Part shown: positions 33,109-41,582 of the stretch, piece by piece
Numbering within the stretch: the stretch's first letter is position 1
How the letters are laid out: each line of letters begins with the position of its first letter
Assembly (NCBI GenBank): GCA_002314445.1
Contig: DCFX01000004.1
Span: 1-48,875, forward strand
Length of the DNA: 48,875 nt
Source of the DNA: Treponema sp. UBA1793
GTDB taxonomy: Bacteria > Spirochaetota > Spirochaetia > Treponematales > Treponemataceae
Direction: 5' to 3'
Notes under the pieces: generated by a model
Seen by the model: only the letters and a program-made list of their open reading frames with translations
Told to the model about the DNA's origin: nothing
Database searches by the model: none
Position numbers and translations under genes: made by a program

Positions 33109-33162
33109 ATGAGTGGATTACCATATTCATTTTCGTTCTTCATGGCTTTTACAGGAATTTGA
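33109..33162 (+). CDS. Possible 17-residue hydrophobic leader peptide
   Basis: ATG at 33109 opens a short frame, MSGLPYSFSFFMAFTGI, ending TGA 33160-33162. AAGGA lies 10 bases upstream. The peptide is hydrophobic with an aromatic-rich core. It ends 15 bases before the next gene. It could be a chance frame, a small membrane peptide, or a coupling leader for the gene at 33178. Confidence 0.3.
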   Translation: MSGLPYSFSFFMAFTGI

Positions 33163-33177
33163 TTAAGTGGGGTCAGT

Positions 33178-33693
33178 ATGGGGAAAAGACAGGCGATAGC
33201 GGTGCTGTCAGTAATTCTGCTTACCGTTTCCAGCTGCTGGAGTGCACAACTTTCATTTCAGGTTGTTCAGCATAACGGAGCTCAGGAAAATGTGTGCGAG
33301 CAGACACTTGTAATTGAAGATGAAATGCTTGATTATTTTTTTAATCAGGGCAACATCGTGACAAACGAACGGGCGGCAGCTGTAAAAGACGGCAGCGATG
33401 AAGCTGTATGGAAGACTGCATTTGCCGATGCAGCTGCCGGCGGTTCTCAGTATTTTGTTCAGCTTTGTTTGTATTATGATACATCCTCGTCTACAAATCC
33501 TGAAGCTGTCGCACTCAGCAACCTTGATTACGTGACGTGGACAATAACTGAAATCCAGTCAGGAAAAAATATTGCTGATATGAAAAATACTGTTGATAAA
33601 ACCGCTCTTGGAAAGGACGATACCGACAGTGTAAGAAATTATGCCGCTGAAATTGCGGAACAGATACAAAAAGCCTTGAAGGTGAAAGCATAA
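33178..33693 (+). CDS. Exported hypothetical protein
   Basis: 171 residues with an N-terminal signal, MGKRQAIAVLSVILLTVSSC, followed by WSAQLSFQ. The SSC could be a lipobox; otherwise signal peptidase I would cut after WSA. The body is mixed strand and helix (LSFQVVQHNGAQ, FVQLCLYYDTSSS, YVTWTITEIQSGKNI, and a C-terminal helix EIAEQIQKALKVKA). The architecture, an alternating strand and helix protein tied to a short output of about 150 residues, recalls periplasmic LpoB/FlgT-like folds, but I cannot assign it. It is 11 bases before the SPOR-domain gene and probably co-expressed. Confidence 0.65.
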   Translation: MGKRQAIAVLSVILLTVSSCWSAQLSFQVVQHNGAQENVCEQTLVIEDEMLDYFFNQGNIVTNERAAAVKDGSDEAVWKTAFADAAAGGSQYFVQLCLYYDTSSSTNPEAVALSNLDYVTWTITEIQSGKNIADMKNTVDKTALGKDDTDSVRNYAAEIAEQIQKALKVKA

Positions 33694-33704
33694 GGAAGGG
33701 AAAC

Positions 33705-35363
33705 ATGAAAAAAAGAATCGGAATAATCTGTGCAGTAATTATAAGCTGTACTGTATTCGCTTCGTTCAGTCCGTCTCTCGACGGGAGGGCTGTTGTAGCT
33801 GATGAAGGTACGTTTCCACAGGGGCTTTTTGCAAAAACGATTGGATATCTGCCGGGAGACAGCATAACAGTTTCAAATCTGTCGACAAAAAAAACTGCCG
33901 ACATTCTTGTAGTTGGAGCTCTTGATCCGTCAGAAGGTGTCGCAATTCTGCTTTCTCCGGAAGCTGCAGATACGCTGGGTATTGAGAAAAATTCGAATAT
34001 CATTGTAAAAATAACAAAACGTTCAGGACAGCTTGATGAGGCTGTGTCGGGAACGGCCGTCATTGCAAATGGTACGGAAGAAACATCTGCCGATACCGAT
34101 GAAGTGAAAAAATCCTCTGACACTGTAGAAACGACGCCGGAGACAGTACCGGAAAACAGCACGCAGGCAGCGGAGATGGGTGATACCGGCACGGGAATAA
34201 AATCAGAGAATACAGCGGCGGCAGCGGAAAGTGCACCGGCGAAAACTGCAGATACTGCAGGTGCTCCCGAAACAGATGCTCCGAAAGAGACTTCCGTGGA
34301 ACAGCCTGTAGAAGACCAGTCTGCCAAGCCAGCCGGAAGCGTAGTACCGGATACAGCAGAAACGCCATCCGCTGCTGAGCAAATCGCTCCGGAAGAGACT
34401 ATTACTGCTACAGAAGAACCCTCGAAAGCAGAAGAACCTGCTGTTGCGGAACCTGTGGAAACAGAAGAAAAAAAGCCAGGAGAAGAAGCTCCGACGGAAA
34501 ATGCCGTCACTCCTGAAACTTCATCGGATACTGATACAGATGAGGCAGAAAAAGTCAGTCCTGTAGTTCCATCTGAAGAGGAAAAAGCATCTGAATCAGA
34601 AGCAGGCGATGCCGCTGTTACGGAAGAGGAAAATGCCGCAGAACCGTACAAAGAGAATCTTTCCGATGAAGGTACAGCACCAGCGGAAGAAAAAGCTGTG
34701 GAACTGGAACCTGCACCTGTTACGGATACAGAATCATCCGCAGAAGCTGTAACACCTGATGTACAACCTGAAAAAGGTGGTAATATCGAGACTGAGAAGG
34801 TTGATGGTACGACCGGCGCTTCGTCAGAACCTGATGTTGCGGGCGAACCTTTTGACGAGGATAAAACCGTTGCACCCGAAGAAAGCGCACCAGCGGTTTC
34901 CTCTCCCGTTGAAGATGAAGCTCCCGATTCGGAAGCTTATGCCCCGATTATTCTTGTACCGTCATCACCAAATCCTCCTGCTTCCGGAAAAAATGCAGAA
35001 CAGGAAGCTGCAGCAGGTTCTCTTCCTTCAGAAACACTGGCTGCTGCCGATTCTGCGAAAGAGATGCCTGCTGCGGCATCCGCTCCAGTCAGCGGTGAAT
35101 TGGATAAGTACACACTGCCGAACCTGAAATCGCTCGAAAGCGGAAAATATTATATACAGATAGGAGTATTTGCAGACGAAACGAATATCCGTGAGATTGT
35201 GAAGAAATACGGAAAAAAATATCCGATTACCCTTGTCCCGCTCGTGTCGGGAAAAGCTAAACAGGTAATGGTCGGCCCGCTTTCTGTTGATGAGTATGCA
35301 GCAGTGACAGAACGTTTCAAATCATATGGATTTAAAGATGCGTTCCTGCGAAAGATAAAATAA
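33705..35363 (+). CDS. RlpA-like SPOR-domain envelope protein with long acidic linker
   Basis: 552 residues. It begins with a signal peptide (IGIICAVIISCTVFA). Residues about 40-105 resemble the double-psi beta-barrel of RlpA: GYLPGDSITVSNLSTKK and ILLSPEAADTLGI. Next are about 350 low-complexity residues rich in Glu, Ala, Pro, Thr and Ser, strongly acidic and surely disordered. The C-terminal SPOR domain is YYIQIGVFADETNIREIVKK and onward to KDAFLRKIK; it binds peptidoglycan stripped of stem peptides, usually at the septum. The barrel lacks the ND-R-GP-type catalytic motif of active RlpA lytic transglycosylases, so it may be structural. Confidence 0.75.
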   Translation: MKKRIGIICAVIISCTVFASFSPSLDGRAVVADEGTFPQGLFAKTIGYLPGDSITVSNLSTKKTADILVVGALDPSEGVAILLSPEAADTLGIEKNSNIIVKITKRSGQLDEAVSGTAVIANGTEETSADTDEVKKSSDTVETTPETVPENSTQAAEMGDTGTGIKSENTAAAAESAPAKTADTAGAPETDAPKETSVEQPVEDQSAKPAGSVVPDTAETPSAAEQIAPEETITATEEPSKAEEPAVAEPVETEEKKPGEEAPTENAVTPETSSDTDTDEAEKVSPVVPSEEEKASESEAGDAAVTEEENAAEPYKENLSDEGTAPAEEKAVELEPAPVTDTESSAEAVTPDVQPEKGGNIETEKVDGTTGASSEPDVAGEPFDEDKTVAPEESAPAVSSPVEDEAPDSEAYAPIILVPSSPNPPASGKNAEQEAAAGSLPSETLAAADSAKEMPAAASAPVSGELDKYTLPNLKSLESGKYYIQIGVFADETNIREIVKKYGKKYPITLVPLVSGKAKQVMVGPLSVDEYAAVTERFKSYGFKDAFLRKIK

Positions 35364-35400
35364 GATTCATATTTCAGCAGACAGATAACCTGCCTGCATT

Positions 35401-35438
35401 AAAAAAAACGGACACGCATCTGCTGTGTCCGTTTTTTT
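35401..35438. terminator. Bidirectional terminator between the SPOR gene and ilvE
   Basis: A8 then CGGACAC (35409-35415) pairs with GTGTCCG (35425-35431), followed by T7. The 9-base loop is GCATCTGCT. Both genes converge on it, so it can stop transcription from either side. Confidence 0.9.
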
Positions 35439-35472
35439 ATAGCCGGTTGTTTTTTCTGTAGTTTCAGCCGGA

Positions 35473-36627
35473 TTACTTTATTTCGTAAATCCAGCCTTTT
35501 GGGGCGGAGAGACGGCCCATCTGAATACCGGTGAGCGTGTCGTACAGTTTTTGAAGAACAGGTCCCATTCTGTCTTTACTTCCGAGGAATATAATTTCCT
35601 TGTCGTGATCGACTACTTTTCCAATCGGAGATATTACGGCTGCAGTTCCACAAAGACCGCATTCACTAAAGGAAGAAAGCTCTTTCTTGTCGATTTTACG
35701 TTCCTCTACCGGAATGTGCAGGATGCTTTCTGCAACATATATGAGTGAGCGCCGTGTAATAGAGGGCAGTATGCTGTCTGATTTCGGAGTTACAAGCCGT
35801 CCGTCCTGTGTTACGAAGAGGATATTTGCCCCTCCTGTTTCTTCAATATATGTGTGCGTTGCAGGATCCAGGTACATATTCTCTGAGAATCCCTTTTCGT
35901 GCGCATCCACTATATTATGAAGGCTCATCGCATAGTTAAGACCGGCCTTTATATCGCCCGTTCCATGCGGTGCCGCACGGTCCATGTCGGAAATCCGCAC
36001 TGTGATTGGTTTTACACCACCCTTGAAATACGGTCCGACAGGTGTGACAAAAATACGGAACTGATATTCATCAGCCGGTTTTACGCCGATAACAGCGTTT
36101 GACCCGAACATATAGGGTCTGACGTAGAGCGTTGCACCGCTGCCGTACGGCGGTACGTATGCCTTATTAGCCTTGATTGTTGCAAGAACTGCCTCAATAA
36201 AACGTTCCTGCGGGAATACCGGCATTTCAAGACGTTTACACGAACGTTCCATACGTTCTGCGTTAAGATCAGGCCTGAACGTAACAATGTGTCCGTCTTC
36301 TGTTGTATATGCCTTGAGTCCTTCAAAACATGACTGAGAATACTGGAGAACGCCTGCACATTCTGTGATGACGATTTTATCATCAGTTGTAAGTTTACCT
36401 TTGTCCCACATTCCGTTTTTAAAATTGGAGACAAAACGTTTGTCTGTCTTTACATACGCGAAAGGAAGGTTGCTCCAGTCAAGATTCTTCTTGGACGACT
36501 TCCTGACTGCTGTTTTTGTCTTTTTTGCAGTTTTAACAGGTTTTTTGGCAGCTTTTACTGTCTTTTTTGCGGGTTTTAAAGCTTTTTTAGTACTTTTGTC
36601 TGTTTTTACAGTTTTTTTGATTGCCAT
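35473..36627 (-). CDS. ilvE: Branched-chain amino acid aminotransferase with a lysine-rich N-terminal tail
   Basis: 384 residues, fold-type IV PLP enzyme that transfers amino groups to and from leucine, isoleucine and valine. The PLP Lys is Lys227 in GTGDIKAGLNYAMSL; other signatures are CFEGLKAYTTEDG, LYVRPYMFGS, and EETGGANILFV. The first 48 residues are not part of the enzyme: 19 are Lys, one is Arg and one Asp, in repeats such as KKTVKAAKKPVKTAKK that look like a histone H1 C-terminal tail. AAAGGAG lies before the ATG, so the tail is translated. The promoter is TTGTAA, 17 bases, TAAAAT. It is divergent from ribF. Confidence 0.88.
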   Translation of the reverse strand: MAIKKTVKTDKSTKKALKPAKKTVKAAKKPVKTAKKTKTAVRKSSKKNLDWSNLPFAYVKTDKRFVSNFKNGMWDKGKLTTDDKIVITECAGVLQYSQSCFEGLKAYTTEDGHIVTFRPDLNAERMERSCKRLEMPVFPQERFIEAVLATIKANKAYVPPYGSGATLYVRPYMFGSNAVIGVKPADEYQFRIFVTPVGPYFKGGVKPITVRISDMDRAAPHGTGDIKAGLNYAMSLHNIVDAHEKGFSENMYLDPATHTYIEETGGANILFVTQDGRLVTPKSDSILPSITRRSLIYVAESILHIPVEERKIDKKELSSFSECGLCGTAAVISPIGKVVDHDKEIIFLGSKDRMGPVLQKLYDTLTGIQMGRLSAPKGWIYEIK

Positions 36628-36691
36628 ATGTCACTCCTTTACCATTTTTCGCATATCAAGGTCCCCAGACTTTTGAAATATACTGTGAATT

Positions 36692-36720
36692 ATTTTATCG
36701 CTACTATAGAGATTTTACAA
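36692..36720 (-). promoter_or_regulatory. Promoter of ilvE
   Basis: TTGTAA (complement of 36715-36720), exactly 17 bases, TAAAAT (complement of 36692-36697). The leader is roughly 55-60 bases and ends with AAAGGAG before the ATG. Confidence 0.65.
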
Positions 36721-36722
36721 GA

Positions 36723-36873
36723 GTAAATAATCCTGCCCCCGTGACGGGCAGGATTATTTACGTGTAAAAAGTGAAAAATGCGGAGCATTTTTGACATACC
36801 AAAAACGGATCCTGCTGCCCCCGTGACGGGCAGAATTATTTACGTGTAAACCGGAAAAAATGCGGAGCATTTT
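36723..36873. repeat. Tandem 82-base palindromic element, two copies
   Basis: Two units start at 36733 and 36815. Each has a large hairpin around CTGCCCCCGTGACGGGCAG, a shared ATTATTTACGTGTAAA, and a second small palindrome, AAAATGC-GGA-GCATTTT. In unit 1 the first stem is 16 perfect base pairs (36723-36738 with 36746-36761) and a 7-base loop. The element fills the gap between the divergent ilvE and ribF promoters, where no terminator is expected. The 300 bases from 36628 to 36924 hold no gene. Confidence 0.8.
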
Positions 36874-36887
36874 ATGATCTGATTTGC

Positions 36888-36915
36888 TTACAAGAAAGCA
36901 TAAAAATGCTATACT
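36888..36915 (+). promoter_or_regulatory. Promoter of ribF
   Basis: TTACAA (36888-36893), 16 bases, TATACT (36910-36915). The ATG at 36925 is 9 bases later, so at most a 2- or 3-base leader is expected. The -10 follows directly on the palindromic element. Confidence 0.55.
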
Positions 36916-36924
36916 GTAGGATGT

Positions 36925-37752
36925 ATGCAGATTTTTACCTGGACGCAGATTGAACGTATATTTTTGGGAAATGAACAACTGCCCTCACTTTTCGAGAAAG
37001 GCAGTGCAGTTACAGTCGGCAGCTTTGACGGTCCCCATACAGGGCACGATGTACTCTTCAAGGCTGTCCTTGATGCATCAGAATCATATGGATATATTCC
37101 CGGTGTAGTTACATTTTCTCAATCGCTCGGCGGATTTAAACGTCCGGAAGCGTATGAAGGTGATTTGTCCACGCTTGAGCAGAAACTTGAACTCCTTGAC
37201 AAAAAAGGTATGTCGTTTGCTGTGGTCATTGACTTTTCTATTGAATTCGGTAAAATAGAAGGACAAGATTTCTTATCTATATTGATGAAAAGCTGTGGTT
37301 TAAGATTTTTAGCAGAGGGAAGAGATTTCCACTGCGGATATGGCGGCGCTTTTGGTATGAAAGAAATCTCGGAGTTTTCTGTCCGTAATGGTATTACGGT
37401 GCAGTTTCCTGAACCTGTCATGTATAAAAAGGAACGCATCAGTTCTTCCTTTATACGGTCATGTATCTTCAGGGGGGATTTTTATTCCGCCGCGGAAATG
37501 CTGGGACGTAATTATACACTTGACTGTTCACAGACTATATGGAAACAGGCAGAGAACTCTCTGGCCGCGGAACGGGAAAGCTTTTTACAGGCCTTACCGT
37601 CAGACGGTATATATGATGTTGTGGTAATTACGCCTGATAACAGAATCAGGCTGCGTTTAAATGTAGAACCTCACTTCCTTCGCCTGGAGGTGCCTGCACG
37701 AAACACGCTGTCTCATATCAGGAATGTAGAATTTATTAGTCAGGTAAATTAG
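36925..37752 (+). CDS. ribF: RibF-like FAD synthetase with degenerate riboflavin-kinase half
   Basis: 275 residues. The N-terminal nucleotidyltransferase domain is clear: VTVGSFDGPHTGHDVLF (with the GxxHxGH-like site), GFKRPEAYEG, LRFLAEGRDFHCGYGGAFG and the RISSSFIRS signature. This half makes FAD from FMN and ATP. The C-terminal riboflavin-kinase domain normally carries a GxPTAN motif that binds ATP and Mg; here the segment GRNYTLDCSQTIWKQAEN lacks it and the domain is short. The protein may therefore only be an FAD synthetase. It is followed closely by rpsO. Confidence 0.78.
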   Translation: MQIFTWTQIERIFLGNEQLPSLFEKGSAVTVGSFDGPHTGHDVLFKAVLDASESYGYIPGVVTFSQSLGGFKRPEAYEGDLSTLEQKLELLDKKGMSFAVVIDFSIEFGKIEGQDFLSILMKSCGLRFLAEGRDFHCGYGGAFGMKEISEFSVRNGITVQFPEPVMYKKERISSSFIRSCIFRGDFYSAAEMLGRNYTLDCSQTIWKQAENSLAAERESFLQALPSDGIYDVVVITPDNRIRLRLNVEPHFLRLEVPARNTLSHIRNVEFISQVN

Positions 37753-37762
37753 GAGTATAGCA

Positions 37763-38032
37763 ATGGCACTTACAAAAGAAGCAACAGCCGCAGTTGTCAC
37801 AAAATACGGCGACAAAGAAAACGATACAGGCAATACAAAAGTTCAGATTGCACTGCTGACTGACCGTATCATTCAGCTTACGGCTCATTCAAAGAACTTC
37901 CCGAAAGACAAGGGTGTAAAACGCTCTCTCATGAAGGTTGTCGGTGCTCGCCGCAAGCTTCTTAAATATTATGAGCGCACAAATCTTGAGGGATACCGTG
38001 CACTTATAAAAGAACTTGGCATCCGCAAGTAA
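37763..38032 (+). CDS. rpsO: 30S ribosomal protein S15
   Basis: 89 residues, standard length. Contains GNTKVQIALLTDRIIQLTAH, KNFPKDKGVKRSLMKVVGAR, and RRKLLKYYERTNLEGYRALI, the helices that bind the central junction of 16S rRNA. TAGGAG precedes the ATG. It sits between ribF and pnp, a gene order common in bacteria, and is followed by a terminator. Confidence 0.97.
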   Translation: MALTKEATAAVVTKYGDKENDTGNTKVQIALLTDRIIQLTAHSKNFPKDKGVKRSLMKVVGARRKLLKYYERTNLEGYRALIKELGIRK

Positions 38033-38040
38033 ACAGCTAT

Positions 38041-38086
38041 AAGCCTGCGAGACCGTGCACCGCGACGGCGGCAGGCTTTTTATTTT
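38041..38086 (+). terminator. rpsO terminator
   Basis: AAGCCTGC (38041-38048) pairs with GCAGGCTT (38071-38078), running into TTTTATTTT. In many bacteria the rpsO-pnp gap holds a hairpin cut by RNase III; here there is a large loop that could take part. Confidence 0.75.
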
Positions 38087-38150
38087 AACAGAGGATGTAT
38101 TTCCGGCTGTATTCAGCGGAAAAGACCAGAAAAAGAAGTAGAAGGAAAAG

Positions 38151-40253
38151 ATGGTACAAAGAGTAACTGCAAAGGTTGGTGATGCCGACCTCATCCTGGA
38201 AACAGGAAAAATCGGAAAGCAGGCGAACGGCTGTGTATATGCACAGTGGGGTGGTGCTGCAATTATTGCGACAGTGTGTACGTCACATGAAGCTGTTGAA
38301 GGTATGGACTATGTTCCTGTTACTGTCGACTACAATGAAAAATTTTATGCTGCAGGAAAGATTCCCGGCGGTTTCGTAAAAAGGGAAGGACGCCCGAAGG
38401 ACAAGGAAATCCTTGTATCCCGCCTTATTGATCGTCCTATGCGTCCGCTTTTTGAAATGACTTTCGGACGTGAAATTCAGATTGTGCCGACATGCGTTTC
38501 TGCTGACGGCGTTCATACGCAGGATATTCTTGCTGTTATTGCTTCTTCGGCGGCAGTAACGATTTCCGATATTCCGTTTCACGGCCCTGTGGCTGCATGC
38601 CGCGTGGCTTATCTTGACGGCCAGTATGTTATTAACCCGACGTTTGCACAGATTGAGAAAGCTCAGCTTGAAATCGTCGTTGCAGGAACTGCCGAAGGCT
38701 TCACAATGGTTGAAGGCGGCGGTGACGAAGTTGAAGAAGAAGTGATGCTTGGTGCACTTGAAAAAGCACAGGTGTTCATTACCGATATGTGCCATCTCCA
38801 GGAAGAACTCCAGAAGCTTGCCGGAAAAGATAAGCTTCCGCTTGCTCCGCTTGAGATAACGCTGCAGAATGCAGAACAGATTGAAGCAGAGGCAACGCCG
38901 CTTATACAGGAAGCCTGCTTCCGTGACGGAAAAATGGCCCGCGGTGCTGCAGTTGGTGAAGTAAAGAAAGCTGTTGCTGCCAGACATGCAGAACAGCTGG
39001 CGGATCCTATGCAGGCAAAATTATATGCAGCTCTCATCGACGATATTCAGTACAAACTGCTTCGTAAATCGATTCTTGAAAAAGGCATACGTATTGACGG
39101 ACGGAAATGTGACGAAATACGCCCGATTACATGTGAAGTCAACGTACTGCCGCGTCCTCATGGTTCTGCCCTGTTTACCCGCGGTGAAACACAGTCTCTT
39201 GCAATTACAACGCTCGGTACATCACTTGATGAACAGTCTTATGATGATATTGACGGAGACCGCAGTGAGCATTTTATTCTTCATTATAATTTCCCGCCCT
39301 ATTCTGTCGGCGAAGTCGGAAAACTGACGACAGGACGCCGCGAAATCGGTCACGGCAACCTTGCACGCCGGTCCCTTGCTCCGATGGTTCCGGGCCGCGA
39401 AGAATTCCCGTATACAATCCGTGTCGTTTCTGAAATTATGGAATCAAACGGATCGTCTTCACAGGCTTCAACATGCGGCGGATGTCTTTCAATGCTTGCT
39501 GCCGGAGTCCCGCTTAAAAAGATGGTTGCCGGTGTGGCAATGGGACTTATTACCGACGGGCCGAAATACGAACATTACAAGATTCTTTCCGACATTCTCG
39601 GAGAGGAAGACCACCTTGGCGATATGGACTTCAAGGTTGCAGGCACTAAAGACGGCATTACCGGATTCCAGATGGATATCAAGATTGCCGGTGTTTCCAT
39701 GGAAATAATGAAGGAAGCTCTTGCCCAGGCTAAAGCCGGACGGCTGCACATTCTTTCAATTATGGAAAAATGTATCGATAAGCCGCAGCCGATCAGCATG
39801 TATGCTCCGAAAATCCTTTCCATGAAGATTCCTGTTGACAAAATCGGTGCTCTTATCGGCCCCGGCGGCAAGAATGTGAAATCACTCTGTGCCCAGTACG
39901 GTGTTACAATCAATACTGATGACGACGGAACTGTAACTATTTACGGAAAGACAGGGAATGCTGCTGAAGAAGCAAAGAAAGCGGTAAAGGGCATTACGGA
40001 AGATCCGGAACCCGGTACAATTTACAATGGTACAGTAAAACGTATCATGGATTTTGGTGCTTTCGTAGAAATTCTTCCCGGAAAGGAAGGTCTTTGCCAT
40101 ATCTCCAAACTTTCACATCAGAGAGTCGAGAAGGTTACCGATATACTTAAAGAAGGACAGCAGATTCCTGTAAAACTTCTTGAAGTTGATAAAATGGGAC
40201 GTCTGAATCTTTCGTATATCGACGCGCTTGACGAACAGGCAAAAAATAAATAA
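38151..40253 (+). CDS. pnp: Polyribonucleotide nucleotidyltransferase (PNPase)
   Basis: Trimeric 3'-to-5' phosphorolytic exoribonuclease, 700 residues. Two RNase PH domains are recognised (KIPGGFVKREGRPKDKEIL in the first; RPHGSALFTRGETQSLAIT and KVAGTKDGITGFQMDIKIAG in the second). A KH domain (VDKIGALIGPGGKNVKSLC) and an S1 domain (GTVKRIMDFGAFVEILPGKE) follow. AAGGAA lies before the ATG. The next gene starts 2 bases after the stop. Confidence 0.97.
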   Translation: MVQRVTAKVGDADLILETGKIGKQANGCVYAQWGGAAIIATVCTSHEAVEGMDYVPVTVDYNEKFYAAGKIPGGFVKREGRPKDKEILVSRLIDRPMRPLFEMTFGREIQIVPTCVSADGVHTQDILAVIASSAAVTISDIPFHGPVAACRVAYLDGQYVINPTFAQIEKAQLEIVVAGTAEGFTMVEGGGDEVEEEVMLGALEKAQVFITDMCHLQEELQKLAGKDKLPLAPLEITLQNAEQIEAEATPLIQEACFRDGKMARGAAVGEVKKAVAARHAEQLADPMQAKLYAALIDDIQYKLLRKSILEKGIRIDGRKCDEIRPITCEVNVLPRPHGSALFTRGETQSLAITTLGTSLDEQSYDDIDGDRSEHFILHYNFPPYSVGEVGKLTTGRREIGHGNLARRSLAPMVPGREEFPYTIRVVSEIMESNGSSSQASTCGGCLSMLAAGVPLKKMVAGVAMGLITDGPKYEHYKILSDILGEEDHLGDMDFKVAGTKDGITGFQMDIKIAGVSMEIMKEALAQAKAGRLHILSIMEKCIDKPQPISMYAPKILSMKIPVDKIGALIGPGGKNVKSLCAQYGVTINTDDDGTVTIYGKTGNAAEEAKKAVKGITEDPEPGTIYNGTVKRIMDFGAFVEILPGKEGLCHISKLSHQRVEKVTDILKEGQQIPVKLLEVDKMGRLNLSYIDALDEQAKNK

Positions 40254-40255
40254 AC

Positions 40256-41566
40256 ATGATAACCGGACCGCAACCGGGTGGTAAACCGGTAAAACTGCGG
40301 AACGGCGTCATACTCATTGAGGAACCGATTGTCACAGGTAAAACTGCCGCAATCGGTTTCTGGTTTTATACAGGCAGCAGGAGTGAAAACTCTGAAAACC
40401 GGGGTGTGACGCATTTCACAGAGCACATGTTATTCAAGGGAACTAAAAAACGCACCACATTCGACATCGCCTGCGCATTTGACCGCATGGGTGGTTATAT
40501 CAATGCGTATACAGAGCGTGAGAATGTCTGCGTTTATTGTGTTGTACCATCTTCAAGTGTGAACGTCGCGCTGGACATTATGTGCGACATGACTGAAAAT
40601 GCGGTGTTTGACGAAATTGAACTGGAACGGGAACGCAAGGTAGTTGAAAGTGAGATAATTACATCGAAAGATGATCCTGAAGAATCTGCACTTGATGCTG
40701 TTGAAAACGCTGTATGGCCGGACCAGATGATAAGCGCAGGCATCAGCGGGACTGTAGAACAGGTAAAATCGCTCAGCCGGGAAGACCTTATATCATGGTA
40801 TGAGGAACATTTTGTTCACGGTGCGATGTGTACGTGCATTGCCGGTTCGTTCGACGTGAAGACTGTCGCGGAGAGACTTTCCAAACTGGGCAGACATGAT
40901 GACCTTCCGCTTACAGATGCGGACAAAGTGCTTGCTGCACAATATGCGGATCAGATTCCTTTGTGGAAGAGCGGTATTTCATTTATTAAATCATCATTCC
41001 AGCAGGAACAGTTTTTTTTGCTTTATCCGCTAAAACTTCCTGTCGACGAACGTATGTATTGTACGCTCGCCGTAATGAACGCACTGACCGGCGACACGAT
41101 GAGTTCCAGGTTGTTCCAGTCGCTGAGGGAGAAAGGCGGCTGGTGTTACAGCGTATACAGCTATTCAACATTCTATGCAGACTCAGCGTTCTGGTGTGCG
41201 TATGCATCTTCTGCAAAACGCAGCAGTGGAAAGATTCTTGCCGACCTGCATGCTGAAATGAGTAAATTGTTCAGCAGCGGAGTGACTTCAGAAGAGGTTG
41301 ATGCAGCCCGCGAACATTTATGCGGTGAAGAACTAATGGCCGATGCAGATATTGAAAACCGTATGAAATTTCTTGAGCGGTGCTACGAGGGCGGGTATGA
41401 ATATAAATCCGCAGATGATCGTATTGCCCTTATAAGGAGCATAACAAAAGAAGACGTCGGACGGTGTCTGAAAGAAATGGTTGATGTAAAAAACAGAGTT
41501 CTTGTAATCTACGGACCAGGGCTGTCATTTAAGGAAAAAAAAGATATAATCAGTTTATACAAATAA
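40256..41566 (+). CDS. M16-family zinc metallopeptidase
   Basis: 436 residues, PqqL/mitochondrial-processing-peptidase-like. The inverted zinc motif HxxEH is HFTEH (His53, Glu56, His57), followed by MGGYINAYTERENVCVY and a downstream Glu, VESEI, as third ligand. The second half is the catalytically inactive M16C domain that closes over the substrate. No signal peptide is visible, so it is probably cytosolic. It begins 2 bases after pnp without a Shine-Dalgarno and likely depends on translation of pnp. The substrate is unknown. Confidence 0.88.
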   Translation: MITGPQPGGKPVKLRNGVILIEEPIVTGKTAAIGFWFYTGSRSENSENRGVTHFTEHMLFKGTKKRTTFDIACAFDRMGGYINAYTERENVCVYCVVPSSSVNVALDIMCDMTENAVFDEIELERERKVVESEIITSKDDPEESALDAVENAVWPDQMISAGISGTVEQVKSLSREDLISWYEEHFVHGAMCTCIAGSFDVKTVAERLSKLGRHDDLPLTDADKVLAAQYADQIPLWKSGISFIKSSFQQEQFFLLYPLKLPVDERMYCTLAVMNALTGDTMSSRLFQSLREKGGWCYSVYSYSTFYADSAFWCAYASSAKRSSGKILADLHAEMSKLFSSGVTSEEVDAAREHLCGEELMADADIENRMKFLERCYEGGYEYKSADDRIALIRSITKEDVGRCLKEMVDVKNRVLVIYGPGLSFKEKKDIISLYK

Positions 41567-41582
41567 CAGAAGGCGGGCGCAT

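Noticed and set aside
33515..34651. A 378-codon minus-strand open frame opposite the SPOR gene
   Set aside because: It is Ser/Val/Ala-rich low complexity, which is what the reverse strand of Glu/Ala/Pro-rich coding DNA gives. No ribosome-binding site or domain is seen.
36723..36873. CRISPR array
   Set aside because: Only two units, both palindromic throughout, with no spacers of unrelated sequence and no cas genes.
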